Shown one piece after another: positions 56,257-64,000 of a DNA stretch of 64,000 bases. A model generated the notes under the pieces. It made no database searches. It was not told the origin of the DNA and saw only the letters and a list, made by a program, of their open reading frames with translations. The position numbers were made by a program, and so were the translations under genes. The DNA is from Formosa agariphila KMM 3901 (lineage in GTDB: Bacteria > Bacteroidota > Bacteroidia > Flavobacteriales > Flavobacteriaceae): contig NZ_HG315671.1 in the NCBI RefSeq assembly GCF_000723205.1, forward strand, positions 3,937,507 to 4,001,506, in the 5' to 3' direction. Each line of letters begins with the position of its first letter. The stretch's first letter is position 1.

Positions 56257-57133
56257 ACGCACACTTGCTTTAATTTTACTTTTTCTAGTTCAGGTCTTTT
56301 ACGGATTAAATTATGGTTTTGCCAACGATGTTATAGATGGCGGCCACATTAAACCTGCAGGGTTTATTTTATTACGATTATTAGGAGCAACAACCCTATT
56401 CTGGATTATAAGCCTATTTATTCCTAAAGAAAAGATTGACAAAAAAGACTACTTAACGTTTGTGGCCGCTGCATTTTTCGGAATGTTTCTAAACATGCTT
56501 TCTTTTTTTAAAGGCTTAGAATTTACAACGCCCATCCACGCTTCTGTAATTTCTACTATTACTCCAATTGTTGTACTTGTTTTGTCTTCTATTTACTTAA
56601 AAGAGAAAATCACTAGCCTTAAAATATTAGGTATAATTTTAGGCTTTACGGGTGCTATTATATTAAGTATTTATGGAAAAGCCATACATTCTGGCGATAA
56701 TATCTTACTAGGGAATTCATTAATAATTCTTAATGCTATCTCTTTTAGTATTTACCTTATCATTGCAAAAAAACTTACGGCTAAATACCATCCGTTAACT
56801 ATTATAAAATGGTTATTCCTCTTAGGTTTAATCATGACCACACCTTTTGGTATTCAAGAATTTCGTGAGGTGCAGTGGCATACATTTTCGTCCTACAATA
56901 TATTTGCAGCATTTTTTGTTGTTGTTTTTGCAACGTTTGGAACCTACTTGTTAAATGTAATTGCTTTAAAACACGTAAAAGCATCTACAGCTAGTATTTT
57001 TGTGTATTTGCAACCCATAGTTGCAGCAATTTTCGCTTTAATTATTGGTAGTGATATTATAAATAGCGTCAAAATTATAGCTGCTATTTTAATTTTTATC
57101 GGTGTCTATTTAGTGACTAAACCTTCTAAATAA
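56249..57133 (+). CDS. EamA/DMT-superfamily transporter
   Basis: A 294-residue inner-membrane protein with ten hydrophobic helices in two EamA repeats. The start at 56249 (MNKRTLALILLFLVQVFYGL) places the first helix at the N-terminus; a start at 56204 would add 15 charged residues inside the upstream gene. Signature segments are ASVISTITPIVVLVLSSIYL near 100 and ASTASIFVYLQPIVAAIFAL near 245. Likely exports a metabolite or amino acid. Ends 2 bp from a convergent gene. Confidence 0.92.
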   Translation: MNKRTLALILLFLVQVFYGLNYGFANDVIDGGHIKPAGFILLRLLGATTLFWIISLFIPKEKIDKKDYLTFVAAAFFGMFLNMLSFFKGLEFTTPIHASVISTITPIVVLVLSSIYLKEKITSLKILGIILGFTGAIILSIYGKAIHSGDNILLGNSLIILNAISFSIYLIIAKKLTAKYHPLTIIKWLFLLGLIMTTPFGIQEFREVQWHTFSSYNIFAAFFVVVFATFGTYLLNVIALKHVKASTASIFVYLQPIVAAIFALIIGSDIINSVKIIAAILIFIGVYLVTKPSK

Positions 57134-57135
57134 GA

Positions 57136-57615
57136 TTATCCTTTTAAAGGTTTTGGCACTTTATTAAAGGCTCGCGTATCTGCTTTTGTCAGCACCTTAA
57201 AATCTTCTGTTTTTGGAAACGCATCCGCAAGTTTCATTAACTGTTCTGGAAGACCTGTTAATTTGCGTTGTTCTAAATCTATCCAACCGCCTAACATTTC
57301 GCAATGCGCTATATTGTCGCCTTTTTGGTTATAAAAATTATGCTCGAATCTAAAGAATTTCCCATCTTCGCTTATTCCCGAAACTTCAAGTCCTACAGTA
57401 ATGGGCTGCCCTAAAAAAGCTTCCTTAAAATAATACATATGCTCGTAAAACACTACTGGACCAATATTATGTTGTGCCATATCTTTAGCAGAAAATCCGC
57501 TTTCTAATAAAAAAGCCATTCGCGTGTGGCTCATAAAATTAGTGTAAGCCGAGTTTGCTAAGTGTCGATTAGCATCAATATCACTCCATCGTATTTCAAA
57601 TTGTTTAGTATACAT
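57136..57615 (-). CDS. Acyl-CoA thioesterase, hotdog fold (4HBT)
   Basis: A 159-residue protein. Its opening MYTKQFEIRWSDIDANRHLAN contains the hotdog-family catalytic motif RWSDIDANRHLANS, with Asp near 12-14, followed by SHTRMAFLLE and the strand GLEVSGISEDGKFFRFEHNF. Hydrolyses acyl-CoA esters in the cytosol, chain preference unknown. It stands alone. Confidence 0.9.
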   Translation of the reverse strand: MYTKQFEIRWSDIDANRHLANSAYTNFMSHTRMAFLLESGFSAKDMAQHNIGPVVFYEHMYYFKEAFLGQPITVGLEVSGISEDGKFFRFEHNFYNQKGDNIAHCEMLGGWIDLEQRKLTGLPEQLMKLADAFPKTEDFKVLTKADTRAFNKVPKPLKG

Positions 57616-57702
57616 ATCTTTAAGTTTTCATTTCAATAAAAATAAAAAATAATACTGTGCACGCATAATAATTTTAGAATTTTCTAAACGCTTAAGTTTA
57701 AT

Positions 57703-57710
57703 TACCTTTG
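57703..57710 (+). promoter_or_regulatory. -7 element for the yicC-gmk-nadD operon
   Basis: TACCTTTG matches TAnnTTTG exactly, 21 bp before the yicC ATG. Confidence 0.5.
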
Positions 57711-57731
57711 CATAACTTTTAATTATAGTTT

Positions 57732-58589
57732 ATGATATATTCAATGACAGGTTATGGTAAATCTGTAATACAATTACCAACCAAAAAAATTTCTATAGAA
57801 ATAAAATCTCTTAACAGCAAAAACCTAGATTTGAATACGCGAATGCCTTCTTTTTACAGAGAGAAGGAGCTTAACTTACGTAAACTTATTGCAGATAAGC
57901 TTGAACGCGGAAAGATTGATTTTTCAATTTTTGTTGAAATTACTGGAGAAGAAACTTCTACCCAAATTAATAAGCCTGTTGTAAAAGAGTATTTAAAGCA
58001 ATTGAAAGATATTGTTGATGGAGACACAACCGAGTTATTAAAAATGGCTGTACGTTTTCCAGATGCACTAAGTACCGAGCGCGAAGACATAGACGAAAAT
58101 GAATGGAAAACCATTTTAAATGAAATTCATGCTGCTTTAAATCACATTACCGAATATCGTTTAGATGAAGGTAGAGTTTTAGAAGCCGATTTTAAAAATA
58201 GAATCGCTACCATAGAATCGTTATTAGAAGAGGTAATCGCTATAGATCCAGAGCGTATCGAGGCTGTTAGAGAACGCTTACGTAAAGGTGTAGAAGATTT
58301 AAAAGAGAAAGTAGACGAGAACCGATTCGAACAAGAATTGGTATATTATATTGAGAAATACGATATTACTGAAGAAAAAGTACGTTTAAAAAATCATTTA
58401 GAATATTTTATGTCTTCATTAAATTCTAAAGATTCTAACGGAAAAAAACTAGGATTTATCGGTCAAGAATTGGGTCGTGAAATTAACACGATTGGTTCTA
58501 AAAGTAATTATGCACCTATGCAAAAATTAGTCGTGCAAATGAAAGACGAATTAGAAAAAATTAAAGAACAACTTTTAAACGTATTATAA
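57732..58589 (+). CDS. yicC: YicC-family endoribonuclease
   Basis: A 285-residue protein of the YicC/YloC family, in E. coli an RNase involved in stationary-phase fitness. Typical features: MIYSMTGYGKSVIQL at the start, IEIKSLNSKNLDLNTRMPSF near 22, and the C-terminal HLEYFMSSLNSKDSNGKKLG and LGREINTIGSKSNYAPMQKL. Long charged helices in the middle suggest coiled coil. It ends 1 bp before gmk, an association seen in many bacteria. Confidence 0.94.
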   Translation: MIYSMTGYGKSVIQLPTKKISIEIKSLNSKNLDLNTRMPSFYREKELNLRKLIADKLERGKIDFSIFVEITGEETSTQINKPVVKEYLKQLKDIVDGDTTELLKMAVRFPDALSTEREDIDENEWKTILNEIHAALNHITEYRLDEGRVLEADFKNRIATIESLLEEVIAIDPERIEAVRERLRKGVEDLKEKVDENRFEQELVYYIEKYDITEEKVRLKNHLEYFMSSLNSKDSNGKKLGFIGQELGREINTIGSKSNYAPMQKLVVQMKDELEKIKEQLLNVL

Positions 58590-58590
58590 C

Positions 58591-59166
58591 ATGTCGAAAG
58601 GGAAACTTATCGTTTTTTCTGCACCCTCAGGCTCTGGAAAAACAACAATTGTAAGGCACTTATTAGGTATTGAAGCTTTGAATTTAGAATTTTCAATTTC
58701 GGCTACATCACGAGAAAAACGAGGCACAGAAGAACACGCTAAAGATTATTATTTCTTATCGCTAGAAGATTTTAAATCCAATATTAAAAACGATAATTTC
58801 CTAGAATGGGAAGAAGTATATCGCGATAATTTTTATGGGACTTTAAAAAGTGAAGTTGAACGTATTTGGGCGCAAGGTAAACATGTTATTTTCGATATTG
58901 ATGTGTCAGGAGGTTTACGTATAAAACGTAAATTCCCAGAAGAAACACTTTCCATTTTTGTTAAACCACCAAGTATAGATGAGTTAAAAATTCGTTTAAA
59001 AAAGCGTAAAACAGAAACCGAAGATAAAATAAACATGCGTGTAGCTAAGGCTTCGGCAGAATTAGCTACAGCGCCGCTTTTCGATTGTATTATCGAAAAC
59101 GATACTTTAGAACACGCCCTTACAGAAGCTGAAAGAATTGTTTCAAACTTTATAAGTAAAGATTAA
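58591..59166 (+). CDS. gmk: Guanylate kinase
   Basis: Phosphorylates GMP to GDP. The 191 residues carry the P-loop FSAPSGSGKTTIVRHLL near 9-24, the GMP-binding SATSREKRGTEEHAKDYYFL near 38, LEWEEVYRDNFYGT near 71, and FDIDVSGGLRIKRKF near 98. It is in an operon with yicC and nadD (6 bp to nadD). Confidence 0.98.
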   Translation: MSKGKLIVFSAPSGSGKTTIVRHLLGIEALNLEFSISATSREKRGTEEHAKDYYFLSLEDFKSNIKNDNFLEWEEVYRDNFYGTLKSEVERIWAQGKHVIFDIDVSGGLRIKRKFPEETLSIFVKPPSIDELKIRLKKRKTETEDKINMRVAKASAELATAPLFDCIIENDTLEHALTEAERIVSNFISKD

Positions 59167-59172
59167 ACATTT

Positions 59173-59751
59173 ATGAAAATAGGTCTCTACTTTGGCACCT
59201 TTAACCCGATACATATTGGGCATTTAGTGATTGCTAATCACATGGCAGAATACAGCGATTTAGACCAAATTTGGCTGGTGGTTACACCTCATAATCCGTT
59301 TAAAAAGAAAAGCACCCTACTAAACAATCACGATCGGTTAGAAATGGTGTATCAGGCCACTAAAGATTACGAAAAATTAGAAGCCAGCGATATCGAGTTT
59401 AATTTGCCACAACCTAGCTATACCATTAATACATTAACCTATCTTTTAGAAAAACATCCTAAACATGAGTTTTCGCTAATTATGGGTGAAGACAACTTAA
59501 AAGGGTTTCATAAGTGGAAAAACAATGATATTATTTTAGAAAATCACGATATATACGTTTACCCTAGAATTTCTGAAGGTAAAACTGAAAATCAGCTTCT
59601 AAATCATCCTAAAATCCACCGTATTGATGCCCCTATAATGGAGATTTCATCAACCTTTATTAGGCAAGCTGTTCGCGATGGCAAAAGTTGCAAACCTTTA
59701 CTACCCGAATATGTATGGACATACATAGACGAGATGAATTTTTACAAATAA
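59173..59751 (+). CDS. nadD: Nicotinate-nucleotide adenylyltransferase
   Basis: Adenylylates nicotinate mononucleotide in NAD synthesis. The 192 residues start MKIGLYFGTFNPIHIGHLVI, with the HxGH motif at 16-19, then PHNPFKKKSTLLNNHDRLEM near 36 and the ISSTFIRQAVRDGKS signature near 153. Third gene of the yicC-gmk-nadD operon; an imperfect hairpin near 59758-59780 follows it. Confidence 0.96.
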   Translation: MKIGLYFGTFNPIHIGHLVIANHMAEYSDLDQIWLVVTPHNPFKKKSTLLNNHDRLEMVYQATKDYEKLEASDIEFNLPQPSYTINTLTYLLEKHPKHEFSLIMGEDNLKGFHKWKNNDIILENHDIYVYPRISEGKTENQLLNHPKIHRIDAPIMEISSTFIRQAVRDGKSCKPLLPEYVWTYIDEMNFYK

Positions 59752-59820
59752 AATGTCTTTCTTACCATTGTGTTAGAAAGTATATAAATTCAATTTTTTT
59801 GAATATAAATTTAATATAAG

Positions 59821-60972
59821 ATGAAAAAAAAAGTATTTGTTTCGGGATGTTTCGATATGCTACACAGCGGCCATATTGCATTTTTTAAAGAAGCCTCTAC
59901 ATATGGTGACTTATATGTTGGAATAGGTTCTGACGCTACTATTGCAGAATTAAAAGGACGCCAGACCATTAATTCGGAACAAGAACGACTTTATATGATT
60001 AATGCCATTAGGTATGTAAAGAAAGCATTTGTTAATTCGGGTTCTGGGATTTTAGATTTTAAAGAAGATTTAGAAGTTTTAAAGCCAGATTACTTTGTGG
60101 TTAACGAAGATGGTTTTTCTCCAAAAAAAGAAGAATTGTGTAATGCACTTAACATCGAATTAAAAAATTTAAAACGTATTCCAGACGAAGGACTTCCTGA
60201 ACGCTCTACAACGGCTATACGTTCGGCAGGAAATTGCACTTTACCTTACCGAATCGATTTAGCAGGTACTTGGATTGACCAACCTTATGTCTCTAAATTT
60301 CATCCAGGATGGGCTATTACATTATCTTTAGAGCCGATTATAGAATATAACGAACGCTGTGGTATGTCTACATCTACTAGAAATGCTGCAAAACAAATTT
60401 GGCCTTATTACTTACCATTAGAAAAGCCAGAAAAACTAGCAGAAATGCTATTTAAATTTGAAAACACACCGGGTTCAACTTTAATTTCTGGTGCACAAGA
60501 TGCCATTGGTATTTGTATGCCAGGGCTCACAAGACACTATTACGACAAAGCATATTGGCCTACTAAATTTGAATCTATTCAAGACGAATCTATCTTAACT
60601 TGGTTAGAAGAACATATATACATGGTTATGTTATGGCCAAGAGAACCTGGTTTAGATCTTTTAGGTGAAACATATATTACTGAAGACAATGTAAAAGAAC
60701 TGTCTGAAGCATCAGAGATGGTTTGGGACGCTATAAAAGCTAAAGACTTAGACACTTTTGCTAAAGGATTTTTAAATTCATTTAAAGCACAAGTAAAAAT
60801 GTTCCCAGCGATGGTTAACGATAGAATTAATAAAGAAATTGATAAGCATAAAGATCACGCAATGGCATGGAAATTAGCTGGTGCTGGTGGAGGTGGCTAT
60901 TTAATTTTAGTTTCAGAAAAACCAATTGAAGATGCTATGCGCATTAACATTAGACGAAAAGAAGTGCTTTAA
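59821..60972 (+). CDS. Nucleotidyltransferase fused to a shortened GHMP-kinase-like domain
   Basis: A 383-residue two-domain protein. Residues 1-135 are a cytidylyltransferase-type nucleotide-binding fold with HSGH at 15-18 and ERSTTAIR at 127-134. Residues 136-383 resemble GHMP sugar kinases of the fucokinase/heptose-kinase group: PYRIDLAGTWIDQP at 142-155, STLISGAQDAIG near 219, and WKLAGAGGGGYLIL at 350-363. Only about 65 residues separate the first two motifs, and the glycine-rich ATP loop (P-x-x-x-G-L-G-S-S) seen in active GHMP kinases is missing. It may make an NDP-sugar for surface glycan, but whether the kinase half works is open. Follows nadD by 69 bp. Confidence 0.8.
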   Translation: MKKKVFVSGCFDMLHSGHIAFFKEASTYGDLYVGIGSDATIAELKGRQTINSEQERLYMINAIRYVKKAFVNSGSGILDFKEDLEVLKPDYFVVNEDGFSPKKEELCNALNIELKNLKRIPDEGLPERSTTAIRSAGNCTLPYRIDLAGTWIDQPYVSKFHPGWAITLSLEPIIEYNERCGMSTSTRNAAKQIWPYYLPLEKPEKLAEMLFKFENTPGSTLISGAQDAIGICMPGLTRHYYDKAYWPTKFESIQDESILTWLEEHIYMVMLWPREPGLDLLGETYITEDNVKELSEASEMVWDAIKAKDLDTFAKGFLNSFKAQVKMFPAMVNDRINKEIDKHKDHAMAWKLAGAGGGGYLILVSEKPIEDAMRINIRRKEVL

Positions 60973-60998
60973 TACACATTAGACATTTATAATTAATA

Positions 60999-61052
60999 AA
61001 TATCTCTATCAAGTACATTCTAAAATATTAGTCAGTACATGATAGAGATATT
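60999..61052 (+). terminator. Long hairpin after the fusion gene (terminator-like, no T run)
   Basis: AATATCTCTATCA (60999-61011) pairs perfectly over 13 bp with 61040-61052, and GTAC 61013-61016 with 61035-61038 after one mismatch; 18-base loop. No T tract follows, so end of transcription here is uncertain. Confidence 0.5.
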
Positions 61053-61252
61053 AAATTAAAATCTTAGCAATTAGATAACTCTAATAATTATGCCAGTATT
61101 GTATTAACAAACATAATATAATGTTAAAAAATTAGTAATCAATACATTATAAAGTCTATCGATTTAATATGATGACTTAAACATAAGTAAGAATTATAAA
61201 GACTGACAAAAACTGATTGATTTTATTTAATTTATTCTAATTTTGTTTCATT
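61053..61252. other. Intergenic part with nothing recognised
   Basis: The gene-free stretch between 60973 and 61347 is 375 bp. Its first part holds the hairpin and its last part the fluoride riboswitch; between them I see only AT-rich sequence and presumably the promoter of the exporter gene. Confidence 0.7.
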
Positions 61253-61330
61253 CGGCAATGGGTCTGCCTTAAACCCTTCAGAAAGAATTAATGACTTCTA
61301 CGTTAATATTAATAGCACCCTTGTAGAGTC
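61253..61330 (+). promoter_or_regulatory. Fluoride (crcB-type) riboswitch
   Basis: The RNA has the class layout: GGCA (61254-61257) pairs with TGCC (61265-61268) around a loop with ATGGGTC, then AAACCC, and TAATGACTTCTACG (61289-61302). Loop GGGTC can pair with GACTT for the pseudoknot, as in known members. Downstream, GTAGA-GTCA (61323-61331) can pair with TGACTTCTAC (one bulge) to form the alternate stem, and GTCATTA, 61342-61348, overlapping the first base of the ATG, also complements TAATGAC. The switch would raise exporter expression when fluoride is bound. Start codon 61348 follows directly. Confidence 0.85.
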
Positions 61331-61347
61331 ATTTATAAAAGGTCATT

Positions 61348-62652
61348 ATGAAACTTGAACATCTTAAAAAGAAACTAGCCTCTGTCGAACAAATCCCTTC
61401 TTTATACTACCTTATTAAATGGTTAATAATTTGCACCTTTCTAGGAATTATAGCGGGGAGTTTTTCTGCTTTTTTCTTGAAGAGTTTAGAATGGGCAACA
61501 CTTTACAGAGAAGCAAATTATTGGATTATTGCCTTACTACCTATCGGAGGTTTTATTATAGGAATTACTTACCATTTATACGGAAATAGCGTTGTAAAAG
61601 GGAACAATTTACTTTTAGAAGAGTTTCATTCGCCTAAAAAAATTATTCCTTTTAAAATGGCTCCTTTGGTCCTATTTGGCACCGTAATAACACATCTCTT
61701 TGGAGGTTCTGCAGGTCGAGAAGGTACGGCTGTACAAATTGGTGGCGCTGTAGCAGATCAATTCACAAAAATTTTCAAACTCACCAACGGCGATCGCAAA
61801 ATAGTATTAATAGCAGGTATTAGCGCCGGATTTGCATCGGTATTCGGAACACCTTTAGCTGGCGGAATTTTTGCTCTAGAAGTACTTATCTTAGGGCGTA
61901 TTCGTTTAGATGCTATTGTGCCAAGTTTTTTGGCAGCTGTATTGGCCAATTATTTTTGCGAAATTTGGGATATTTCACATACACACTATCATATAGATAG
62001 CGTGGCCGAAATGACACCCGTTAATTTGCTTTGGGCTATTCTAGCAGGAATCATATTTGGTTTGGTAGCCATGTTATTTTCAAAATCAACACATTTTTGG
62101 GCAAATCTGTTTAAAAAACTTATAAAATATCCACCCTTACGTCCAACTATTGGCGGAGTTATTTTAGCCATCATAATCTATAGTATTGGTACCACTAAAT
62201 ATATCGGACTTGGCGTACCCACGATAGTAGAATCGTTTAGTTCTAACATGAATTCTTACGATTTTTTAGCTAAACTACTGTTTACTTCATTTACACTAGG
62301 AGCAGGTTTTAAAGGCGGAGAAGTTACCCCCTTATTCTATATTGGAGCGACTTTAGGGAATGTTTTAATTTGGTTTATCCCATTACCAATGGGTTTATTA
62401 GCAGGCATGGGCTTTGTTGCTGTTTTTGCGGGAGCAACCAATACGCCTATTGCATGTACCGTTATGGGCATTGAGTTATTTGGTATTGAAGCCGGCGTAT
62501 TTATTGCTATTGCCTGTAGTGTGTCTTATTTGTTTTCAGGCCATACCGGCGTGTACACGTCACAAATTATTGGAAGTCCAAAAAATACAAGTGTAATTAA
62601 AGACAAAGGATTAACCCTATCTGAAATTGACGAGAGGAAACATCAGAAGTAA
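61348..62652 (+). CDS. CLC-F fluoride/proton antiporter (EriC-F type)
   Basis: A 434-residue inner-membrane exporter of the CLC superfamily. The N-terminal filter segment is YHLYGNSVVKGNNLLLEEFH with GNNLL instead of the GSGIP of chloride transporters, the mark of the fluoride-selective clade. GSAGREGTAVQIGGAVADQF at about 120-139 carries the gating Glu125 region, and GAGFKGGEVTPLFYIGA near 318 the later conserved loop. There are no CBS domains. It is directly preceded by a fluoride riboswitch, which matches the role of fluoride detoxification. Confidence 0.93.
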   Translation: MKLEHLKKKLASVEQIPSLYYLIKWLIICTFLGIIAGSFSAFFLKSLEWATLYREANYWIIALLPIGGFIIGITYHLYGNSVVKGNNLLLEEFHSPKKIIPFKMAPLVLFGTVITHLFGGSAGREGTAVQIGGAVADQFTKIFKLTNGDRKIVLIAGISAGFASVFGTPLAGGIFALEVLILGRIRLDAIVPSFLAAVLANYFCEIWDISHTHYHIDSVAEMTPVNLLWAILAGIIFGLVAMLFSKSTHFWANLFKKLIKYPPLRPTIGGVILAIIIYSIGTTKYIGLGVPTIVESFSSNMNSYDFLAKLLFTSFTLGAGFKGGEVTPLFYIGATLGNVLIWFIPLPMGLLAGMGFVAVFAGATNTPIACTVMGIELFGIEAGVFIAIACSVSYLFSGHTGVYTSQIIGSPKNTSVIKDKGLTLSEIDERKHQK

Positions 62653-62784
62653 ATACACAAACCACAGTCAATACCCTATTTAAAGAAAATGAAATATTGG
62701 CTAAACCTTAAATTATTCAAATTAAATACTACAATGACTAACCATAATAACATTTCTATAACCAAAAGAAACTAGTTTTTTACG

Positions 62785-62792
62785 TATTTTTG
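62785..62792 (+). promoter_or_regulatory. gpsA promoter -7 element
   Basis: TATTTTTG matches TAnnTTTG exactly, 23 bp before the gpsA ATG. Confidence 0.45.
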
Positions 62793-62815
62793 AATTATTA
62801 AATGACAATGACTTT

Positions 62816-63817
62816 ATGAGTAATGAATTAAAATATGCTGTTTTTGGTGCTGGTAGTTGGGCTACTGCCATTGTAAAAATGCTTTGTGAAAATCTAGACG
62901 AAGTGGGGTGGTATATGCGTAGCGTTTACACAAAAGAACATTTATTAAAAGAACAGCACAATCCTAATTACTTAAGTTCTGTAGAGTTTAGAACAGATCA
63001 ACTTATTTTAAGTAACAATATAGATGAAATAGTACAGTATGCAGATGTGCTAATTTTTGCCATTCCTTCTGCTTTTATGCAAAGTGAATTAGAAAAAATA
63101 ACTGTAGATATCTCTAATAAAACCGTGGTATCCGCCGTTAAAGGGATTATTCCGGAATCGGGATTATTGGTTGGCGAACATTTTCATAATGTGTACAATG
63201 TATCTTACAATAATATCGCGGTAATTGCAGGACCTTGCCATGCCGAAGAGGTTGCTTTAGAACGTTTATCGTACTTAACCATTTCTTGTGCCGACTCTAA
63301 AAAGGCGAAAGCCATTGCTAAAAACTTCTCTAGTAATTATATAAAGACTAAAATTAGCGACGATGTTATTGGAACCGAATACGCCGTAATGCTAAAAAAT
63401 ATCTATGCCATTGCTGCTGGTATTGCGCATGGATTAGGATATGGAGACAACTTTCAAAGTGTACTTATGAGTAATGCGATTCGTGAAATGAAACGCTTTA
63501 TTAAGAAAATGCATAAAATGAAACGTAACATTAATAACTCGGCATATTTAGGCGATTTATTGGTTACAGGATACTCTACATTTTCTAGAAATAGAATGTT
63601 CGGGAATATGATTGGAAAAGGCTATACCGTAAAATCTGCACAAATGGAAATGAGTATGGTTGCCGAAGGGTATTATGCCACTAAAAGCGCACAATTACTT
63701 AACGACAAAAACGACAGAAAGACAAAGTTGCCTATAATTAATGCGGTTTACGAAATTTTATACGAAGGAAAAGATCCTAAAAAGACCTTCGAGAAACTGA
63801 CCGAGAAACTAGATTAA
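62816..63817 (+). CDS. gpsA: Glycerol-3-phosphate dehydrogenase, NAD(P)+
   Basis: Reduces dihydroxyacetone phosphate to sn-glycerol-3-phosphate for phospholipid synthesis. The 333 residues begin KYAVFGAGSWATAIVKMLCE (Rossmann GxGxxA), then FAIPSAFMQSEL, SAVKGIIPESG, IAGPCHAEEVALERLSYLTI, and the substrate-binding KNIYAIAAGIAHGLGYGDNF with the catalytic Lys. A short distance after it, on the other strand, is an unknown gene fragment. Confidence 0.95.
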   Translation: MSNELKYAVFGAGSWATAIVKMLCENLDEVGWYMRSVYTKEHLLKEQHNPNYLSSVEFRTDQLILSNNIDEIVQYADVLIFAIPSAFMQSELEKITVDISNKTVVSAVKGIIPESGLLVGEHFHNVYNVSYNNIAVIAGPCHAEEVALERLSYLTISCADSKKAKAIAKNFSSNYIKTKISDDVIGTEYAVMLKNIYAIAAGIAHGLGYGDNFQSVLMSNAIREMKRFIKKMHKMKRNINNSAYLGDLLVTGYSTFSRNRMFGNMIGKGYTVKSAQMEMSMVAEGYYATKSAQLLNDKNDRKTKLPIINAVYEILYEGKDPKKTFEKLTEKLD

Positions 63818-63829
63818 TAAGTGTATTTT

Positions 63830-64000
63830 TTATTTCACTAGAACCCCTTGAACGCCCATAGTTGGAATAGGCTGATAAGCCTTCTCGTTAATCGTATTAG
63901 ATTTAAAAACGAAAGACTTATCAAACATTTTGTTATCTTCGAAAAAAGAGACTTCAAACGTATTGACTAACGCCAATACTTCGTCTTGAAGATACTCTAT
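63830..64000 (-). CDS. Unrecognised protein, C-terminal 56 residues only
   Basis: An open minus-strand frame enters at the window edge and ends with TAA at 63830-63832. It encodes NTFEVSFFEDNKMFDKSF in its middle and ends YQPIPTMGVQGVLVK. Codon use resembles its neighbours. I do not recognise the family; its start lies beyond the window. It converges with gpsA 12 bp away. Confidence 0.6.
   Translation of the reverse strand: MEYLQDEVLALVNTFEVSFFEDNKMFDKSFVFKSNTINEKAYQPIPTMGVQGVLVK

Overview
The window is AT-rich DNA from a member of the Bacteroidota, almost certainly a marine-type Flavobacteriaceae. The evidence is: SusC/SusD pairs and several other TonB-dependent receptors, the type IX secretion protein PorZ plus a type IX cargo protein, lipoproteins with acidic residues after the lipobox Cys, promoter elements of the Bacteroidota form TAnnTTTG, few Shine-Dalgarno sequences, and atpD-atpC detached from the other ATP synthase genes. 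The species cannot be fixed from the sequence alone.

Layout. 1-5.5 kb: pantothenate genes panC-panD (minus) diverge from a glycogen-synthase-like N-domain protein, a DUF4270 lipoprotein and glmS. 5.7-12.1 kb: a TonB receptor with a GDSL-type lipoprotein, then atpD-atpC. 12.2-13.9 kb: error-prone polymerase V genes in the order umuC-umuD. 14-28.2 kb: an N-acetylglucosamine/chitin-oligosaccharide locus. Its minus arm holds a LytS/LytTR-type two-component system, a NagP-like permease and a NagX-like membrane protein. Its plus arm holds susC, susD, a NagB-LmbE fusion, a small lipoprotein and a GH20 hexosaminidase. The two arms are separated by a 694-bp region with a 47-bp perfect direct repeat that is a strong candidate operator. 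28.2-31.6 kb: a MocR-type regulator lacking the PLP lysine diverges from a TonB receptor across a set of GGACTATT sites. 31.8-41 kb: a cupin-8 protein, a small beta-barrel, recX, a large type IX-secreted protein, and a TonB receptor behind recO and porZ (porZ itself runs to 43.4 kb). 43.5-47.5 kb: an outer-membrane receptor, an ArsC-family protein, and prfB, which needs a programmed +1 frameshift. 47.6-50.9 kb: a transglutaminase-like / alpha-E / circularly permuted ATP-grasp cluster. 51-60 kb: mostly housekeeping genes (ltaE, gdhA, yicC, gmk, nadD) plus small proteins. 59.8-64 kb: an unusual nucleotidyltransferase-GHMP fusion, a fluoride riboswitch in front of a CLC-F fluoride exporter, gpsA, and the 3' end of an unrecognised gene.

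How the genes work together. The central locus looks like a complete GlcNAc route: SusC/SusD bind and import oligosaccharides, GH20 releases GlcNAc, NagP carries it across the inner membrane, and NagB converts GlcN6P to fructose-6-P. No nagA or GlcNAc kinase is visible here, although the LmbE half of the NagB fusion could supply a deacetylase. glmS in the same window runs the opposite, biosynthetic reaction. Best second looks: the duplicated operator block, the lysine-less MocR regulator with its TonB receptor, the truncated GHMP fusion, the Ser-for-Cys transglutaminase, and the fluoride riboswitch. All functional statements are reading by eye; no database search was possible.
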